From Undibacterium sp. (GTDB lineage: Bacteria > Pseudomonadota > Gammaproteobacteria > Burkholderiales > Burkholderiaceae_D): a DNA stretch of 64,000 nucleotides. The position numbers and the translations under genes were made by a program. Under the pieces are notes generated by a model, which was given only the letters and a program-made list of their open reading frames with translations, was not told the origin of the DNA and did no database searches. The stretch is from the NCBI RefSeq assembly GCF_030651495.1, contig NZ_JAUSFI010000023.1, positions 1 to 64,000 on the forward strand, read 5' to 3'. This document shows positions 28,634-38,192 of the stretch, piece after piece. Numbering within the stretch: the stretch's first letter is position 1; each line of letters starts with the position of its first letter.

Positions 28634-31453
28634 TTACTTCGCAGCCGCATCCTTGGCCGCTTTGGCAAAGTCGCCTGCGCTGATCACCGAGAGATTGATC
28701 GGTTTCAGGTTCTGGCGCAATGCCTCGTTCACTTGCGCAATACTGAGTGCCGCTACCTTGGCTTCCAGCATCTTGTCATAGCTCATATTGCGGTCAATTT
28801 TTAGATAGCTAGATAGCCGGCGCGCCAGCGCCGCATCTTGCGTGCGGTTGACTTCGTTCGACTGTCTCCAGCCTTTTTTGGCTTCCGCCAATTCCTCTTC
28901 GGTAAAACCTTCATTGATGGCTTTTTGCACTTCTTCACGCAACGCGGCTTCCACTTTTGCCGTGTTCTGCGGCGCACTGATGGCGTAGGCTAGCCACAGG
29001 CCGGCCGGATCCAGCGCCGGTATGTTGAGCTGCGAGCCAACACCGTAAGACAAACCTTCTTTTTGACGGATGCGATCGGCCAGGCGGCTGCGCAAGGCGC
29101 CACCGCCCAGCATGTGGTTGGCGATCAGTAATGCCGGGTAGCTGTCGGCACTATCCTTCATCATCACTGGCTCGATTGCCAGCAGCATGCTGTTGGCTTT
29201 GTCGGGGGTTTCCAGGCTGATCTTGGCACCGGCGGCAGGCTTGACCGTGTACGGGATGCGCGCATACGCCTGCGTCGATTTCCAGCTGTCAAACTGGGTA
29301 CCGAGTTGCGCTTTCAGCGCGACTGCATCGAAATCGCCGACGGCTGAGAAAGTGGCATTATTGGCACCGTAGAAGGCCGCATGGAAATTTCTGACCGCTT
29401 CGACGGTGACCGCCTTAGTCTCCGCCAGTTGCTCTTGCAGAGTGCCGACATGGCGGACGTGGCCTGGCGGCGTAGCGTCAACCAGGCGTGACATCGCGTT
29501 CGATGCCAGCGGTTGCGGCTCGGGAATTTCTTGCTCTGCATGGTTGATGGCTTCCAGCTGTTGTTCCTGGAATTCCTTCGCTGGGAAGGTCGATTTTTTC
29601 AGCACTTCGCTGAGTAAATCGATCGCGGCTGGCAGGTTTTCCCGTGTCGTCGTGATCGACGCGCTGATGCCTTCGGCATTGCCGCTGATGCTGATTTGCG
29701 CCTTGAGTTGGTCAAAGGCATCTTTGATCTCCTGGCGTGACAAGCGCTCGGTGCCGCTGAGCAGCATGCTGGCGGCGAATTCCCCCACTTCTGATTTACC
29801 TTTCAGGCTGTCTTCCGCTCCCAGGCGTAATTGCAGCGTGGCACTGACGGTGCCGCCTTTGGTTTTCTTGGACAGTAATGCCGCCTTGAAGCCACCTGGC
29901 AAGGTAAAGCGCTGGGTACGCGCTTCGATATTTGAGGGGCTGGTGTCGAACGCTTCGCCCTGCGCCACGGCGGCGCGACCGGTGTAACCCTTGAGCATTG
30001 CCAGTACATCGGTTTTACCCGGTACGTCGGTGCGGTCCACACTGTCGGTCGGAATGAAACGGCCTAGCGTACGGTTCGACGCTTTCAGGTATTTGACGGC
30101 AGCCGCCTGAACGGTGGCGGCATCCATTTTTTCCATCTGATCGCGCTGCAAGAAAAACAGCCGCCAGTCGCCGGCCGCCATCGATTCGGTCAGTGCGATG
30201 GTCAGGTGCGCGGTGTCGGCCATGGCCAGCTGTATGCCCTTGTCAATCTGTTGCTTGGCACGCGCCACTTCGGCCTCGGTGATCGGCTGCGATTTCACGT
30301 CTTCCAGCACCTTCAGCATCGCGTCCTGGGTCAGGTCCAAGTTGGCATCTTTGGCGACGACTGCACCGAAAATACGGTAGCCCGGCTCCAGATTGCTGAC
30401 CACATCGTGTTCTAAGCGTGTCGCCAGTTTGGTTTCTATCAGTGCCTTGTGCAAACGGCCGCTAGGGGCATCGACCAGAATCCGGCTCAATAAAGACAGG
30501 GCAACCGCATCCGGGTGGCCGGATGGTGCCACATGGTAGCCGGCACCGATAAACTGCGTGCCGCCGCTGCGTCTTACCGTGACGGCGCGTTCGCCATCCT
30601 GGGTCGGTTCGGCCGTGTAGGTGGGCTGGATCACGCGGCTGGGCTTGGGAATCCGGCCGAACAGTTCATTGACTTGACGCAGAATTTTGGCCTCGTCAAA
30701 ACGGCCCGCCACCATCAGCACGGCATTGTCCGGCTGGTAGTAATTTTTGTAAAAGGCGCGCAGGCACGGGATGCTCACTTGCTCGATATCTGAGCGCGCA
30801 CCTATCGTCGATTTTCCATAGTTATGCCAGTCGTAAGCAATGGCCTGGATGCGCTCGGTCGTAACGCCGATCGGGTCGCTTTCGCCCATTTCGAACTCAT
30901 TGCGCACCACCGTCATTTCGCCCTTGCTGGTCTTGATATTCCAGAGATCGTTCTGGTCTATCGCCGCATTGACCATACGATCGGCTTCGAGTGCCAGCAT
31001 TTGACGCAGATTGTCGTCATTGGCAGGGAAGGTCGCATAGTAGTTGGTGCGGTCATACCAAGTGGTGCCGTTAAATTGGGCGCCGCTGGCATTGAGTATT
31101 TCAACCGGGGTCTTGCTGCCTTTTTTAACGCCAAAATTAGCGCTAGGCTTAAACAGCAGATGCTCCAGCAAATGCGCCATGCCGGTCTCGCCATAATTCT
31201 CGTTGCGTGAGCCCACCATGTAAATGATATTGGTGGTTAAGGTCGGTTTGCTGGCATCGGGAAACAACATAATACGCATGCCGTTGCCTAGCCGGTATTC
31301 AGTAATGCCTTCAACTGAGGTGACTTTGACTGGTGCCGCCAGTGCGCCGTTTTTGCTCGCATGTTGCGTGACGGGTGCGGCCGGTATATCGGACAAGGCC
31401 AAGCCTGGTGACAGGATGCCGGCGCTAAGCATGAGTACAGTAATCAATTTCAC
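28634..31453 (-). CDS. M16 family zinc peptidase, two-domain periplasmic protein
   Basis: Pitrilysin/insulinase-type metallopeptidase. The GTG at 31453 (VKLITVLMLSAG) has AGGAAAA upstream and produces a signal peptide ending near LALSDI, about 939 residues; the longer track start would bury this signal. The inverted zinc motif HLLEH sits in GMAHLLEHLLFKPSANFG (about residue 95-115), with the third ligand in the following helix. A second M16 domain (TLQLRLGAEDSLKGKSEVGEFAASML onwards) lacks HxxEH and presumably forms the inactive half of the clam-shell. Substrate is unknown. Confidence 0.88.
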   Translation of the reverse strand: MKLITVLMLSAGILSPGLALSDIPAAPVTQHASKNGALAAPVKVTSVEGITEYRLGNGMRIMLFPDASKPTLTTNIIYMVGSRNENYGETGMAHLLEHLLFKPSANFGVKKGSKTPVEILNASGAQFNGTTWYDRTNYYATFPANDDNLRQMLALEADRMVNAAIDQNDLWNIKTSKGEMTVVRNEFEMGESDPIGVTTERIQAIAYDWHNYGKSTIGARSDIEQVSIPCLRAFYKNYYQPDNAVLMVAGRFDEAKILRQVNELFGRIPKPSRVIQPTYTAEPTQDGERAVTVRRSGGTQFIGAGYHVAPSGHPDAVALSLLSRILVDAPSGRLHKALIETKLATRLEHDVVSNLEPGYRIFGAVVAKDANLDLTQDAMLKVLEDVKSQPITEAEVARAKQQIDKGIQLAMADTAHLTIALTESMAAGDWRLFFLQRDQMEKMDAATVQAAAVKYLKASNRTLGRFIPTDSVDRTDVPGKTDVLAMLKGYTGRAAVAQGEAFDTSPSNIEARTQRFTLPGGFKAALLSKKTKGGTVSATLQLRLGAEDSLKGKSEVGEFAASMLLSGTERLSRQEIKDAFDQLKAQISISGNAEGISASITTTRENLPAAIDLLSEVLKKSTFPAKEFQEQQLEAINHAEQEIPEPQPLASNAMSRLVDATPPGHVRHVGTLQEQLAETKAVTVEAVRNFHAAFYGANNATFSAVGDFDAVALKAQLGTQFDSWKSTQAYARIPYTVKPAAGAKISLETPDKANSMLLAIEPVMMKDSADSYPALLIANHMLGGGALRSRLADRIRQKEGLSYGVGSQLNIPALDPAGLWLAYAISAPQNTAKVEAALREEVQKAINEGFTEEELAEAKKGWRQSNEVNRTQDAALARRLSSYLKIDRNMSYDKMLEAKVAALSIAQVNEALRQNLKPINLSVISAGDFAKAAKDAAAK

Positions 31454-31606
31454 GAAAGTTTTCCTATAAATGAGCCGAAGATGCAAAATAGACCATAACA
31501 GCAACTTTTGCAATCAGGATTTTTGAAGATAAATTGCGTGAATATTCCGGCCTGAGTCGCCGCGGGTCAGATTCAGTCGGGGCTATTGGCCTCCATCAAG
31601 GAACTA

Positions 31607-32176
31607 TTACTTTTCAGTTAAGATCAAATCCATCGCAACATCATGTGACTCTGCGGCAAATTCGGTTTGCGCCTGATGGTAGGCGATGCCGATCGCTTGC
31701 GGGCGCGGTAACATTGCCAGTGTGCGGTCATAGAAACCGCCGCCGTAACCCATACGAAATTTGGCAGAATTAACGCCAAGGCAAGGAATCAGCACGACCT
31801 CCGGTTGCAGGATATGTTCACGTTGCGCCGGTACCGGAATGCCGTGGTGGTCGGTGCCCATCGCATCGCCCGGTTGCCATGCTAAAAACAACAAAGGTTG
31901 CGCCTTGCTGATGACCAAAGGCAACGCCAGCTGTATCCCCATTCGTTGCAGCAAAGGGTAAGTGCTGCGCAGATCGGGCTCCGCTTGTATTGGCCAGAAC
32001 ACGCCCAGGCTGGCGGGATGATGTTGCCGGCACCAGGCCAGCAAATGCCTGCCTATCGCCGCATCCCATTGCTGGCGCTGGGTGAGATCGGTATTACGCC
32101 TTTGCTCGAGTAATATTTTGCGCAATGTCGCGCGGCTATGCTGTACTGGTTTCGCGCTAGAGTGTGGCTGTGTCAT
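31607..32176 (-). CDS. 5-formyltetrahydrofolate cyclo-ligase family protein
   Basis: The enzyme converts 5-formyl-THF to 5,10-methenyl-THF with ATP, returning a storage folate to the one-carbon pool. The 189-residue protein has a basic N-terminal SRATLRKILLEQRR, the folate-site LGVFWPIQAEPDLR and the ATP-binding RMGYGGGFYDRTLA. It is about 36 bases from the divergent transglycosylase gene. Chromosomal closeness to metF is suggestive, but the genes are separated and opposite in strand. Confidence 0.9.
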   Translation of the reverse strand: MTQPHSSAKPVQHSRATLRKILLEQRRNTDLTQRQQWDAAIGRHLLAWCRQHHPASLGVFWPIQAEPDLRSTYPLLQRMGIQLALPLVISKAQPLLFLAWQPGDAMGTDHHGIPVPAQREHILQPEVVLIPCLGVNSAKFRMGYGGGFYDRTLAMLPRPQAIGIAYHQAQTEFAAESHDVAMDLILTEK

Positions 32177-32211
32177 ACTGTGAATAAGATAAAGAAGGAA
32201 AGCCGTAGATC

Positions 32212-34191
32212 ATGTTGTTACAGAAAAAAATAGTGGGTTTGACCTTGCGTGTTTCTCTACAGCTCGGTCTGGTTATGGTAGCAGCTTTGTTGCCATATTC
32301 ACCGGCGCTGGCGGCAAAAAGTATCAAGAGTTTTGTCACCGCGGATGACCGGTTTATGGCACTGCGCGATGCGGCCATGCATGATGATGCCGAGTCAGTG
32401 CAAGAACACGCCGCCGCGCTCAGTCAGTATGAAATCCCCTCCTATGTCGATTATTACGTCCTCAGAACTAAAATCCGCTCTGCCTCTGCGGGTGAAATGA
32501 AAGCATTTTTTGCTAAGTATGAAGGCAGCGCAATTGCCGACCGATTGCGCAATGACTGGTTGCTGGTACTTGGCAGACGTGGCGACTGGGACACTTTCGA
32601 TGCGCAATACCCGCAATTTGTGGTGGCCGATGATACCCAGTTGAAGTGTTACGCCCTGCTATCGAAAGCGGTCAAACAACAAAAAGTGGCAGCAGAAGCA
32701 CGCAATTTGCTGACGGCACCGCGTGACTATGCGGACGGTTGTAATTCTCTGGTCGCCTATTTATTCGAGAACGGGCAATTTAGCGAGGCCGATCTATGGG
32801 GGCAGATGCGGATGGCGGCGGAAAACTCGGCCATGCCACTCGCCCAGCGGCTCGGCAAGTTGTTAAGTATTCCAGAAAAAAATATCACGCAAGCCATCGA
32901 AAAGCCCGCGAGTTTGTTAAAAAAAGCGCCTGAATCGGGCAAGGTGGCGCATGAACTTTATCTGATAGCCTTGGGGCGTGCGGCCAAAGCCGATCCTGAC
33001 GATGCTGCCGAGACACTGTCGCAATACAGCGCTAAATTTACTGAGCCCGAACGCGCTCAGGGATGGGCGCAGATTGCGTTACAAACAGCGCAAAAATTGA
33101 AACCAGAAGCGCTGGGATACTGGCAGCGGGCGGAAGGTGCCAGTCTGTCGCAAGAAGGCTATCAATGGCGCGTGCGCACCGCCTTGCGCGAAGGGGATTG
33201 GCGCCTGGTCAAAAGTGCGATCGCGGCGATGCCGGCTAACCTGAAGAGCGAACCGGCCTGGGTGTATTGGTATGGCCGGGCCTTAGCGAATGAAGGTAAA
33301 CAGGAAGAGGCACAAGCACTGTTTGCCAGCATCGCTGAACAAATGCACTTCTACGGACAATTGGCGCTGGAAGAACGCGGCCAGAAAATTGGCGTGCCGG
33401 TGGCCGTTAAACCTGTGACGGTAGAAGAGTTAGCGCCGCTGGCAAGCAACCTTAATTTGCAAAGAGCCCTGAAGTTTTATGCAATGAACCTGCGCTTTGA
33501 AGGTACCCGTGAATGGAATTGGGAACTGCGTAAGTTGAATGACCGGCAGCATCTGGTGGCGGCAGAATTGGCGCGGGCAAATAATATGCTTGACCGCATG
33601 GTCAGCACTTCTGACCGGACTAAGGGAGAGCTTGATTTTAATCAGCGTTTCCCTACGCCTTTTAATGAAAATATGTATAAAACTACCCAGGCGCTGGGGG
33701 TCGACATGGCATGGGTATACGGGTTGATACGGCAAGAATCGCGTTTTATCATGAATGCAAAATCGCATGTCGGCGCCAGCGGGTTGATGCAAATCATGCC
33801 AGCCACCGCCCGTTATGTCGCCAAGAAAATAGGCCTGGGTAATTTTGTACCGGAGCAGGTTAACGACATCGAAACCAATATCGCTCTTGGCACCAATTAT
33901 CTGAACATGGTACTCACTGATCTGGGCGGTTCGCAGGCACTGGCATCGGCGGCCTACAATGCTGGACCTGGCCGTCCGCGTGCCTGGCGCGCCAGCCTGA
34001 CGCGGCCGGTAGAGGGGGCGATTTTTGCTGAAACTATTCCGTTTTCAGAAACGCGCGGGTATGTTAAAAACGTCTTATCGAATGCAACTTACTATGCCGC
34101 TATTTTTGAGAAAAAACCGCAATCGCTGAAAGCACGTTTGGGTATTGTCGTACCAAAAGGCATGTCGGCTAGTGACGCGCAACTACCTTAG
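32212..34191 (+). CDS. Soluble lytic murein transglycosylase (Slt70-like)
   Basis: This periplasmic enzyme cleaves peptidoglycan glycan strands with formation of 1,6-anhydro ends. The 659-residue product has a signal peptide ending near SPALAAKS, a long alpha-superhelical TPR/SEL1-like domain (about 30-470), and a C-terminal goose-lysozyme-like SLT domain with catalytic Glu in LIRQESRF, followed by GASGLMQIMPATARYVA and SAAYNAGPGRPRAWR. Length and order match Slt70. It starts a run of plus-strand genes through cca. Confidence 0.93.
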   Translation: MLLQKKIVGLTLRVSLQLGLVMVAALLPYSPALAAKSIKSFVTADDRFMALRDAAMHDDAESVQEHAAALSQYEIPSYVDYYVLRTKIRSASAGEMKAFFAKYEGSAIADRLRNDWLLVLGRRGDWDTFDAQYPQFVVADDTQLKCYALLSKAVKQQKVAAEARNLLTAPRDYADGCNSLVAYLFENGQFSEADLWGQMRMAAENSAMPLAQRLGKLLSIPEKNITQAIEKPASLLKKAPESGKVAHELYLIALGRAAKADPDDAAETLSQYSAKFTEPERAQGWAQIALQTAQKLKPEALGYWQRAEGASLSQEGYQWRVRTALREGDWRLVKSAIAAMPANLKSEPAWVYWYGRALANEGKQEEAQALFASIAEQMHFYGQLALEERGQKIGVPVAVKPVTVEELAPLASNLNLQRALKFYAMNLRFEGTREWNWELRKLNDRQHLVAAELARANNMLDRMVSTSDRTKGELDFNQRFPTPFNENMYKTTQALGVDMAWVYGLIRQESRFIMNAKSHVGASGLMQIMPATARYVAKKIGLGNFVPEQVNDIETNIALGTNYLNMVLTDLGGSQALASAAYNAGPGRPRAWRASLTRPVEGAIFAETIPFSETRGYVKNVLSNATYYAAIFEKKPQSLKARLGIVVPKGMSASDAQLP

Positions 34192-34199
34192 GAAAAATC

Positions 34200-34916
34200 A
34201 TGCAAGACACCGAACTCGATACCACACTGGAAGCCATCTTTTCGGGGAATAAAAAACCCAGCATGCAATTAGTCATAGGGAATAAAAATTACTCATCCTG
34301 GTCGATGCGTCCGTGGGTAGTAATGAAAGCATTTACCATTCCGTTTGAAGAGATTCACATACTGTTAGATCAGCCGACGACCTCGTCACATATTGCCGAA
34401 TACTCTTTGGCTGGACGGGTGCCGGTATTGCTGGCAGATCCGGTGGTAGTCTGGGATTCATTGGCGATTTGTGAGTTTTTGGCCGAGCAGTTTCCGTTGC
34501 AAAATTTATGGCCGGAAGATGTCGCGGCACGTGCCACGGCGCGTAGCATCTGCGCCGAAATGCATTCGGGCTTTAGTGGCTTGCGCTCTTCCATGCCGAT
34601 GAATATCAAAGCCAATTTTTCGGGCAAAGGCCGCAACGCCGGATCACAAGCGGATATCGGCCGGATCAGCGAAATCTGGGAAGATTGCCTATCACGTTAT
34701 GGGGCGCATCATTATCTGTTTGGCGATTTTTCGATTGCCGATGCTTATTACGCGCCGGTAGTGATGCGCTTCAAGACTTACGGAGTATCGCTGGCACCAG
34801 CTCTGCAAGCCTATGTTGATCGAGTGCAGGCGCACCCGGCAGTTGCCGAATGGATCAGGGATGCATTGAATGAAGCGGAGGATTTACCTAAATACGATTT
34901 TCCTCCTGCGAAGTAA
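34200..34916 (+). CDS. Glutathione S-transferase family protein
   Basis: The 238-residue protein has a thioredoxin-like N-domain starting LVIGNKNYSSWSMRPWVVMKAF, with the SLAGRVPVLL cis-Pro loop and the substrate-side VWDSLAICEFLAEQ, followed by an all-alpha GST domain (FGDFSIADAYYAPVVMRF). The first about 21 residues before MQLVIGN are unusual, so a start at 34263 is possible, though 34200 has TAGGAAAA upstream. Substrate cannot be inferred. It lies 8 bases after slt and 8 before cca, so co-transcription is likely. Confidence 0.85.
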   Translation: MQDTELDTTLEAIFSGNKKPSMQLVIGNKNYSSWSMRPWVVMKAFTIPFEEIHILLDQPTTSSHIAEYSLAGRVPVLLADPVVVWDSLAICEFLAEQFPLQNLWPEDVAARATARSICAEMHSGFSGLRSSMPMNIKANFSGKGRNAGSQADIGRISEIWEDCLSRYGAHHYLFGDFSIADAYYAPVVMRFKTYGVSLAPALQAYVDRVQAHPAVAEWIRDALNEAEDLPKYDFPPAK

Positions 34917-34924
34917 ATGGGCGT

Positions 34925-36169
34925 ATGAAAACCTATATAGTTGGCGGCGCGGTGCGCGATGGCTTGCTCGGCCTGGCGGTGCAAGACAAAGATCACGTCG
35001 TCATCGGCGCCACTCCGGAGCAGATGCTGGCATTGGGTTTTACGCCTGTGGGCAAGGATTTCCCCGTCTTTTTGCACCCGAAAACCCACGAAGAATACGC
35101 GCTGGCCCGCACCGAGCGCAAAACCGTTGCTGGATATAAAGGTTTCGTATTTCATACCGATCCGACGGTCACTCTTGAACAGGATTTGATCCGACGCGAT
35201 CTTACCGTGAATGCCATCGCGCAGGATGACGATGGCAATTTATTTGATCCGTTTCACGGACAGCAAGACCTGCAAAAAAAGATTTTTCGACATGTTTCTG
35301 ACGCCTTTGCTGAAGATCCTGTACGCATCTTGCGGCTGGCACGCTTTGCTGCACGGTTTTCAGTAGCGCCGCATGATTTTGTCGTCGCTCCTGAAACCAT
35401 GGCTTTGATGAGGCAGATGGTCAGCATTGGCGAAGTCGATGCCTTGGTGCCCGAGCGCGTCTGGCAAGAAGTGGCGCGCGGCTTGATGGAAGTGCGGCCC
35501 TCACGCATGTTTGAAGTGTTGCGCGAATGCGGTGCCTTGCAACGTCTGCTGCCCGAGCTTGATGCCTTATGGGGCGTGCCGCAACCGGCCACATATCATC
35601 CCGAAATCGATACCGGTGTACACGTCATGCTGGTCGTGGATTACGCCGCGCAGCAAGGCTATTCTTTGCCCGTCCGTTTTGCCGCATTGATGCATGATCT
35701 GGGCAAAGGCACGACCCGTCCCGAGGAGTGGCCTCGCCATCATGGCCATGAACAGCGCGGCGTGGCCTTGGTCGAGGCGGTCTGTCAACGCTTAAGAGTG
35801 CCCAGTGACTGCCGTGATCTGGCCATCATGACCGCACGCGATCACGGCAATGTTGGCCGCGCGCTAGAGATGCGCCCTGCGACCTTGCTAGAGCTGTTTG
35901 AGCGCAATGATGCATTTCGTAAACCGCAACGTTTTAAAGATATGCTGAAAGCTGCCAAATGTGATTGTTTTGGTCGTTCTGGCTTGGCCGATATTCGTTT
36001 CCCACAGCCAGCTTATCTGACGCAGGCGCTGGCGGCAGCGCAAGCGGTGAATGCCGGCGCCGTTGCGCAAGCATATCTGGGGCAGCCGCAAAAAATTGCC
36101 GAAGCAATACGCCTGGCAAGGATAGCTTCACTGCATGAGTTTTGTCTAAAATCAACATTGCGGGAATAA
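34925..36169 (+). CDS. cca: CCA-adding enzyme (multifunctional tRNA nucleotidyltransferase)
   Basis: The enzyme adds or repairs the 3' CCA of tRNA. The 414-residue class II protein opens with YIVGGAVRDGLLG, carries the metal-binding DKD in AVQDKDHVVIGATPEQM, the nucleotide-selecting segment DLTVNAIAQDDDG and RILRLARFAARF, and adds a C-terminal HD domain (FAALMHDLGKGTTRPEEW) with associated phosphohydrolase or phosphodiesterase activities. Length matches E. coli-type Cca. It is the last gene of the slt-gst-cca run. Confidence 0.95.
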   Translation: MKTYIVGGAVRDGLLGLAVQDKDHVVIGATPEQMLALGFTPVGKDFPVFLHPKTHEEYALARTERKTVAGYKGFVFHTDPTVTLEQDLIRRDLTVNAIAQDDDGNLFDPFHGQQDLQKKIFRHVSDAFAEDPVRILRLARFAARFSVAPHDFVVAPETMALMRQMVSIGEVDALVPERVWQEVARGLMEVRPSRMFEVLRECGALQRLLPELDALWGVPQPATYHPEIDTGVHVMLVVDYAAQQGYSLPVRFAALMHDLGKGTTRPEEWPRHHGHEQRGVALVEAVCQRLRVPSDCRDLAIMTARDHGNVGRALEMRPATLLELFERNDAFRKPQRFKDMLKAAKCDCFGRSGLADIRFPQPAYLTQALAAAQAVNAGAVAQAYLGQPQKIAEAIRLARIASLHEFCLKSTLRE

Positions 36170-36246
36170 TTTTAGCAGCTTGCTGAGATATCGCCTACAA
36201 TGCGTTGTGCAGTGCACAAATTCTGTTATTGTAGGAAGGACTCACC

Positions 36247-36930
36247 ATGAATACCTCTGATATTTTTCCTGATGGCAACGCTCCCGGGCTTAAGCCCGCT
36301 GCGCCTCATCATACCGTCTTCGTTAAAGAATTATCGGAGCGCGACCGACATCGCATTTTGCGCCATTTTCTTGCCCTAAAGGAGAGTGACCGCTTGCTGC
36401 GTTTTGGCACTTATCTGCCCGATGAGATGATCGCCAAGTATGTAGCGGGCCTCGATTTTACGCGTGATACCTTGTTTGGCGTTGTCAGCAGAAACTTCCG
36501 CTTGGTAGGTGTCGGGCATCTGGCATTTGCTCCGCGTAAAGAAGACGACGATATTACCGATAAGGATAAAGTTGCCGAGTTTGGCGTATCGGTATCTGAA
36601 TCTGCGCGTGGTAAAGGGGTCGGTTCAAAATTATTTGAGCGCGGTGCGATTCACTGCCGTAATGCAGACGTCGATACGCTGTATATGCATTTTTTGTCTA
36701 CGAACCACACCATGGTTCATATCGCCAAAAAAGCCGGCATGGAAATTTTCCGAGAGTATGGCGAAGCTGACGCCTACCTGAAAGTTCTCCCTGCCGATGC
36801 GGTCAGCGTATTGAAGGAAGCAGTGCAAGAGCAGGTGGCTTCGATTGACTACAACATCAAAGCCAATGCCCGTGCGGCGGTGAAATGGTTAGGGAATTTG
36901 CCAGGGATTAAGAATGACACGTCGAGTTAG
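36247..36930 (+). CDS. GNAT family N-acetyltransferase
   Basis: The 227-residue protein transfers an acetyl group from acetyl-CoA to an unknown amine. The GNAT core is seen as AEFGVSVSESARGKGVGSKLFERGAI with the pyrophosphate loop RGKGVG, and FLSTNHTMVHIAKKAGMEIF downstream. An N-terminal segment RILRHFLALKESDRLLRFG is typical of a Burkholderiales subgroup. TGTAGGAAGGA precedes the ATG. Nothing nearby suggests a substrate. Confidence 0.85.
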   Translation: MNTSDIFPDGNAPGLKPAAPHHTVFVKELSERDRHRILRHFLALKESDRLLRFGTYLPDEMIAKYVAGLDFTRDTLFGVVSRNFRLVGVGHLAFAPRKEDDDITDKDKVAEFGVSVSESARGKGVGSKLFERGAIHCRNADVDTLYMHFLSTNHTMVHIAKKAGMEIFREYGEADAYLKVLPADAVSVLKEAVQEQVASIDYNIKANARAAVKWLGNLPGIKNDTSS

Positions 36931-37163
36931 CTGTTTCACATTTAAAGCGCACTGAGAAATCAATGCCTTTATGTGAAGAGGGTATCGTCACTTTTATACG
37001 TACTTTACCCTCGACTTTCATAGCCGGTCCGCTTGGAATACGTATTAATTTTGTGTGCCGGATCAGTGAAATGGGTGATTTTTTCACCACTTATGTGATT
37101 CTGACCGCCATAGTCGCGACTTTTCCCGTATGTTGCATTGCAATATCGACGGCGGGAAAGTGG

Positions 37164-37622
37164 CTATTTAATCGGCAAACTTGTCGTGTTTTTGACCTCT
37201 TCCATGACCGCATAAGTATGCGTTTCACGAACGCCGCTGAGTTGCAATAGTGATTTACCCAAAAAATCACGATAGGCACTCATATCCCTCACCCTTGCCT
37301 TAACCAGGTAGTCAAAGCCGCCAGCGACCATATGGCATTCCAATACGGAAGGAATGGCGTGTACGCCACGTTTAAACGTGTCAAATACATCGGGCGTGGT
37401 GCGATCAAGTACCACTTCGATAAACACCAGCAGCGCCACATCAAGTAACTGCGGATTGAGTTGCGCGGTGTAACTGAGTATATAACCCGAATCCTGTAAC
37501 TTCCGCACTCGTTCCAAGCAAGCGGCTGGAGAAAGGCAAACGCGGTTAGCTAATTCTACGTTACTAATACGGCCATCATTTTGTAATTCGGCCAAAATTC
37601 TTTTACTGATTTTGTCTAGCAT
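37164..37622 (-). CDS. Lrp/AsnC family transcriptional regulator
   Basis: The 152-residue protein has an N-terminal helix-turn-helix (ISNVELANRVCLSPAACLERVRKLQDSGYI) and a C-terminal RAM ligand-binding domain with VAGGFDYLVKARVRDMSAYRDF, ending NTTSLPIK as is common for Lrp. It likely responds to an amino acid. The 570-base region upstream holds no divergent gene, which is unusual because such regulators are often divergent from their target. Its target is not evident here. Confidence 0.9.
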   Translation of the reverse strand: MLDKISKRILAELQNDGRISNVELANRVCLSPAACLERVRKLQDSGYILSYTAQLNPQLLDVALLVFIEVVLDRTTPDVFDTFKRGVHAIPSVLECHMVAGGFDYLVKARVRDMSAYRDFLGKSLLQLSGVRETHTYAVMEEVKNTTSLPIK

Positions 37623-38192
37623 AAGAAGTTAGATTGGTAGTTAAGGTGAATAATAAGGTGTATAAAATTGCCTGGCGTTTTAAGCGAGGTTCCACGAGCA
37701 TAAGCTGCATGCGGGTTATGCTGCAGATATCGCCAAGGCCTGGAGCTAGGCTGTTTCAGTTCTTCTCCTGTTCTGCACTATGCGGGATGTTTAGTGGTCG
37801 GAAGCAATCGTCAGCTTCTGAGGCGGGGATTTAAATCTATCTGAATCATATATCCTCACAGCAAATTTCATGCCATTGAGGTTTTTCACGTTTTCAGACA
37901 GGGACGCGCTTAAATGTGCCGCATGGTCGAAACTTGAGCTGGAAAAACATCAAAATGGTGCGTGGCACTCATCAGACGCGCCATGAACTGGTGCAGCACG
38001 GTTCAACAAAACGGGGGACGGCGGAAAATAAATGAGTGCCGTGGCTCAACACGCAATGTCTATGCGGGTTGCAGAGGCGATAGGCTGGAAAGCCGCATAG
38101 ACATTGCGCGCTGGCCCTGCCTGCGGCGATATTTTCTTCATTCGCATGGGAAGGACGTGTTCAGCGTTTGCTACTTTATGGACTTTGTCTCC
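37623..38192. other. 570-base gene-free region between two Lrp-type regulators
   Basis: The ORF track offers only short frames (66 and 95 codons) with no recognisable family and no good ribosome sites. The region holds a strong perfect hairpin at 38052-38108 and the upstream control DNA of the 37164-37622 regulator. I see no tRNA-like or terminator-like structure apart from that hairpin. Confidence 0.5.
38052..38108. repeat. Long perfect hairpin, 16-bp arms
   Basis: CGCAATGTCTATGCGG (38052-38067) is exactly complementary to CCGCATAGACATTGCG (38093-38108) with a 25-base loop; CGCTGG follows the right arm. Arm length, loop size and the ATGCGG/CCGCAT ends resemble the elements near 57.9 and 59.3 kb, but the loop sequence is different, so it is a structural relative at best. 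Confidence 0.6.

Noticed and set aside
36963-37250. Plus-strand ORF of 95 codons after the GNAT gene
   Set aside because: It overlaps the 3' end of the Lrp-type regulator on the other strand, has no ribosome site and no recognisable family.
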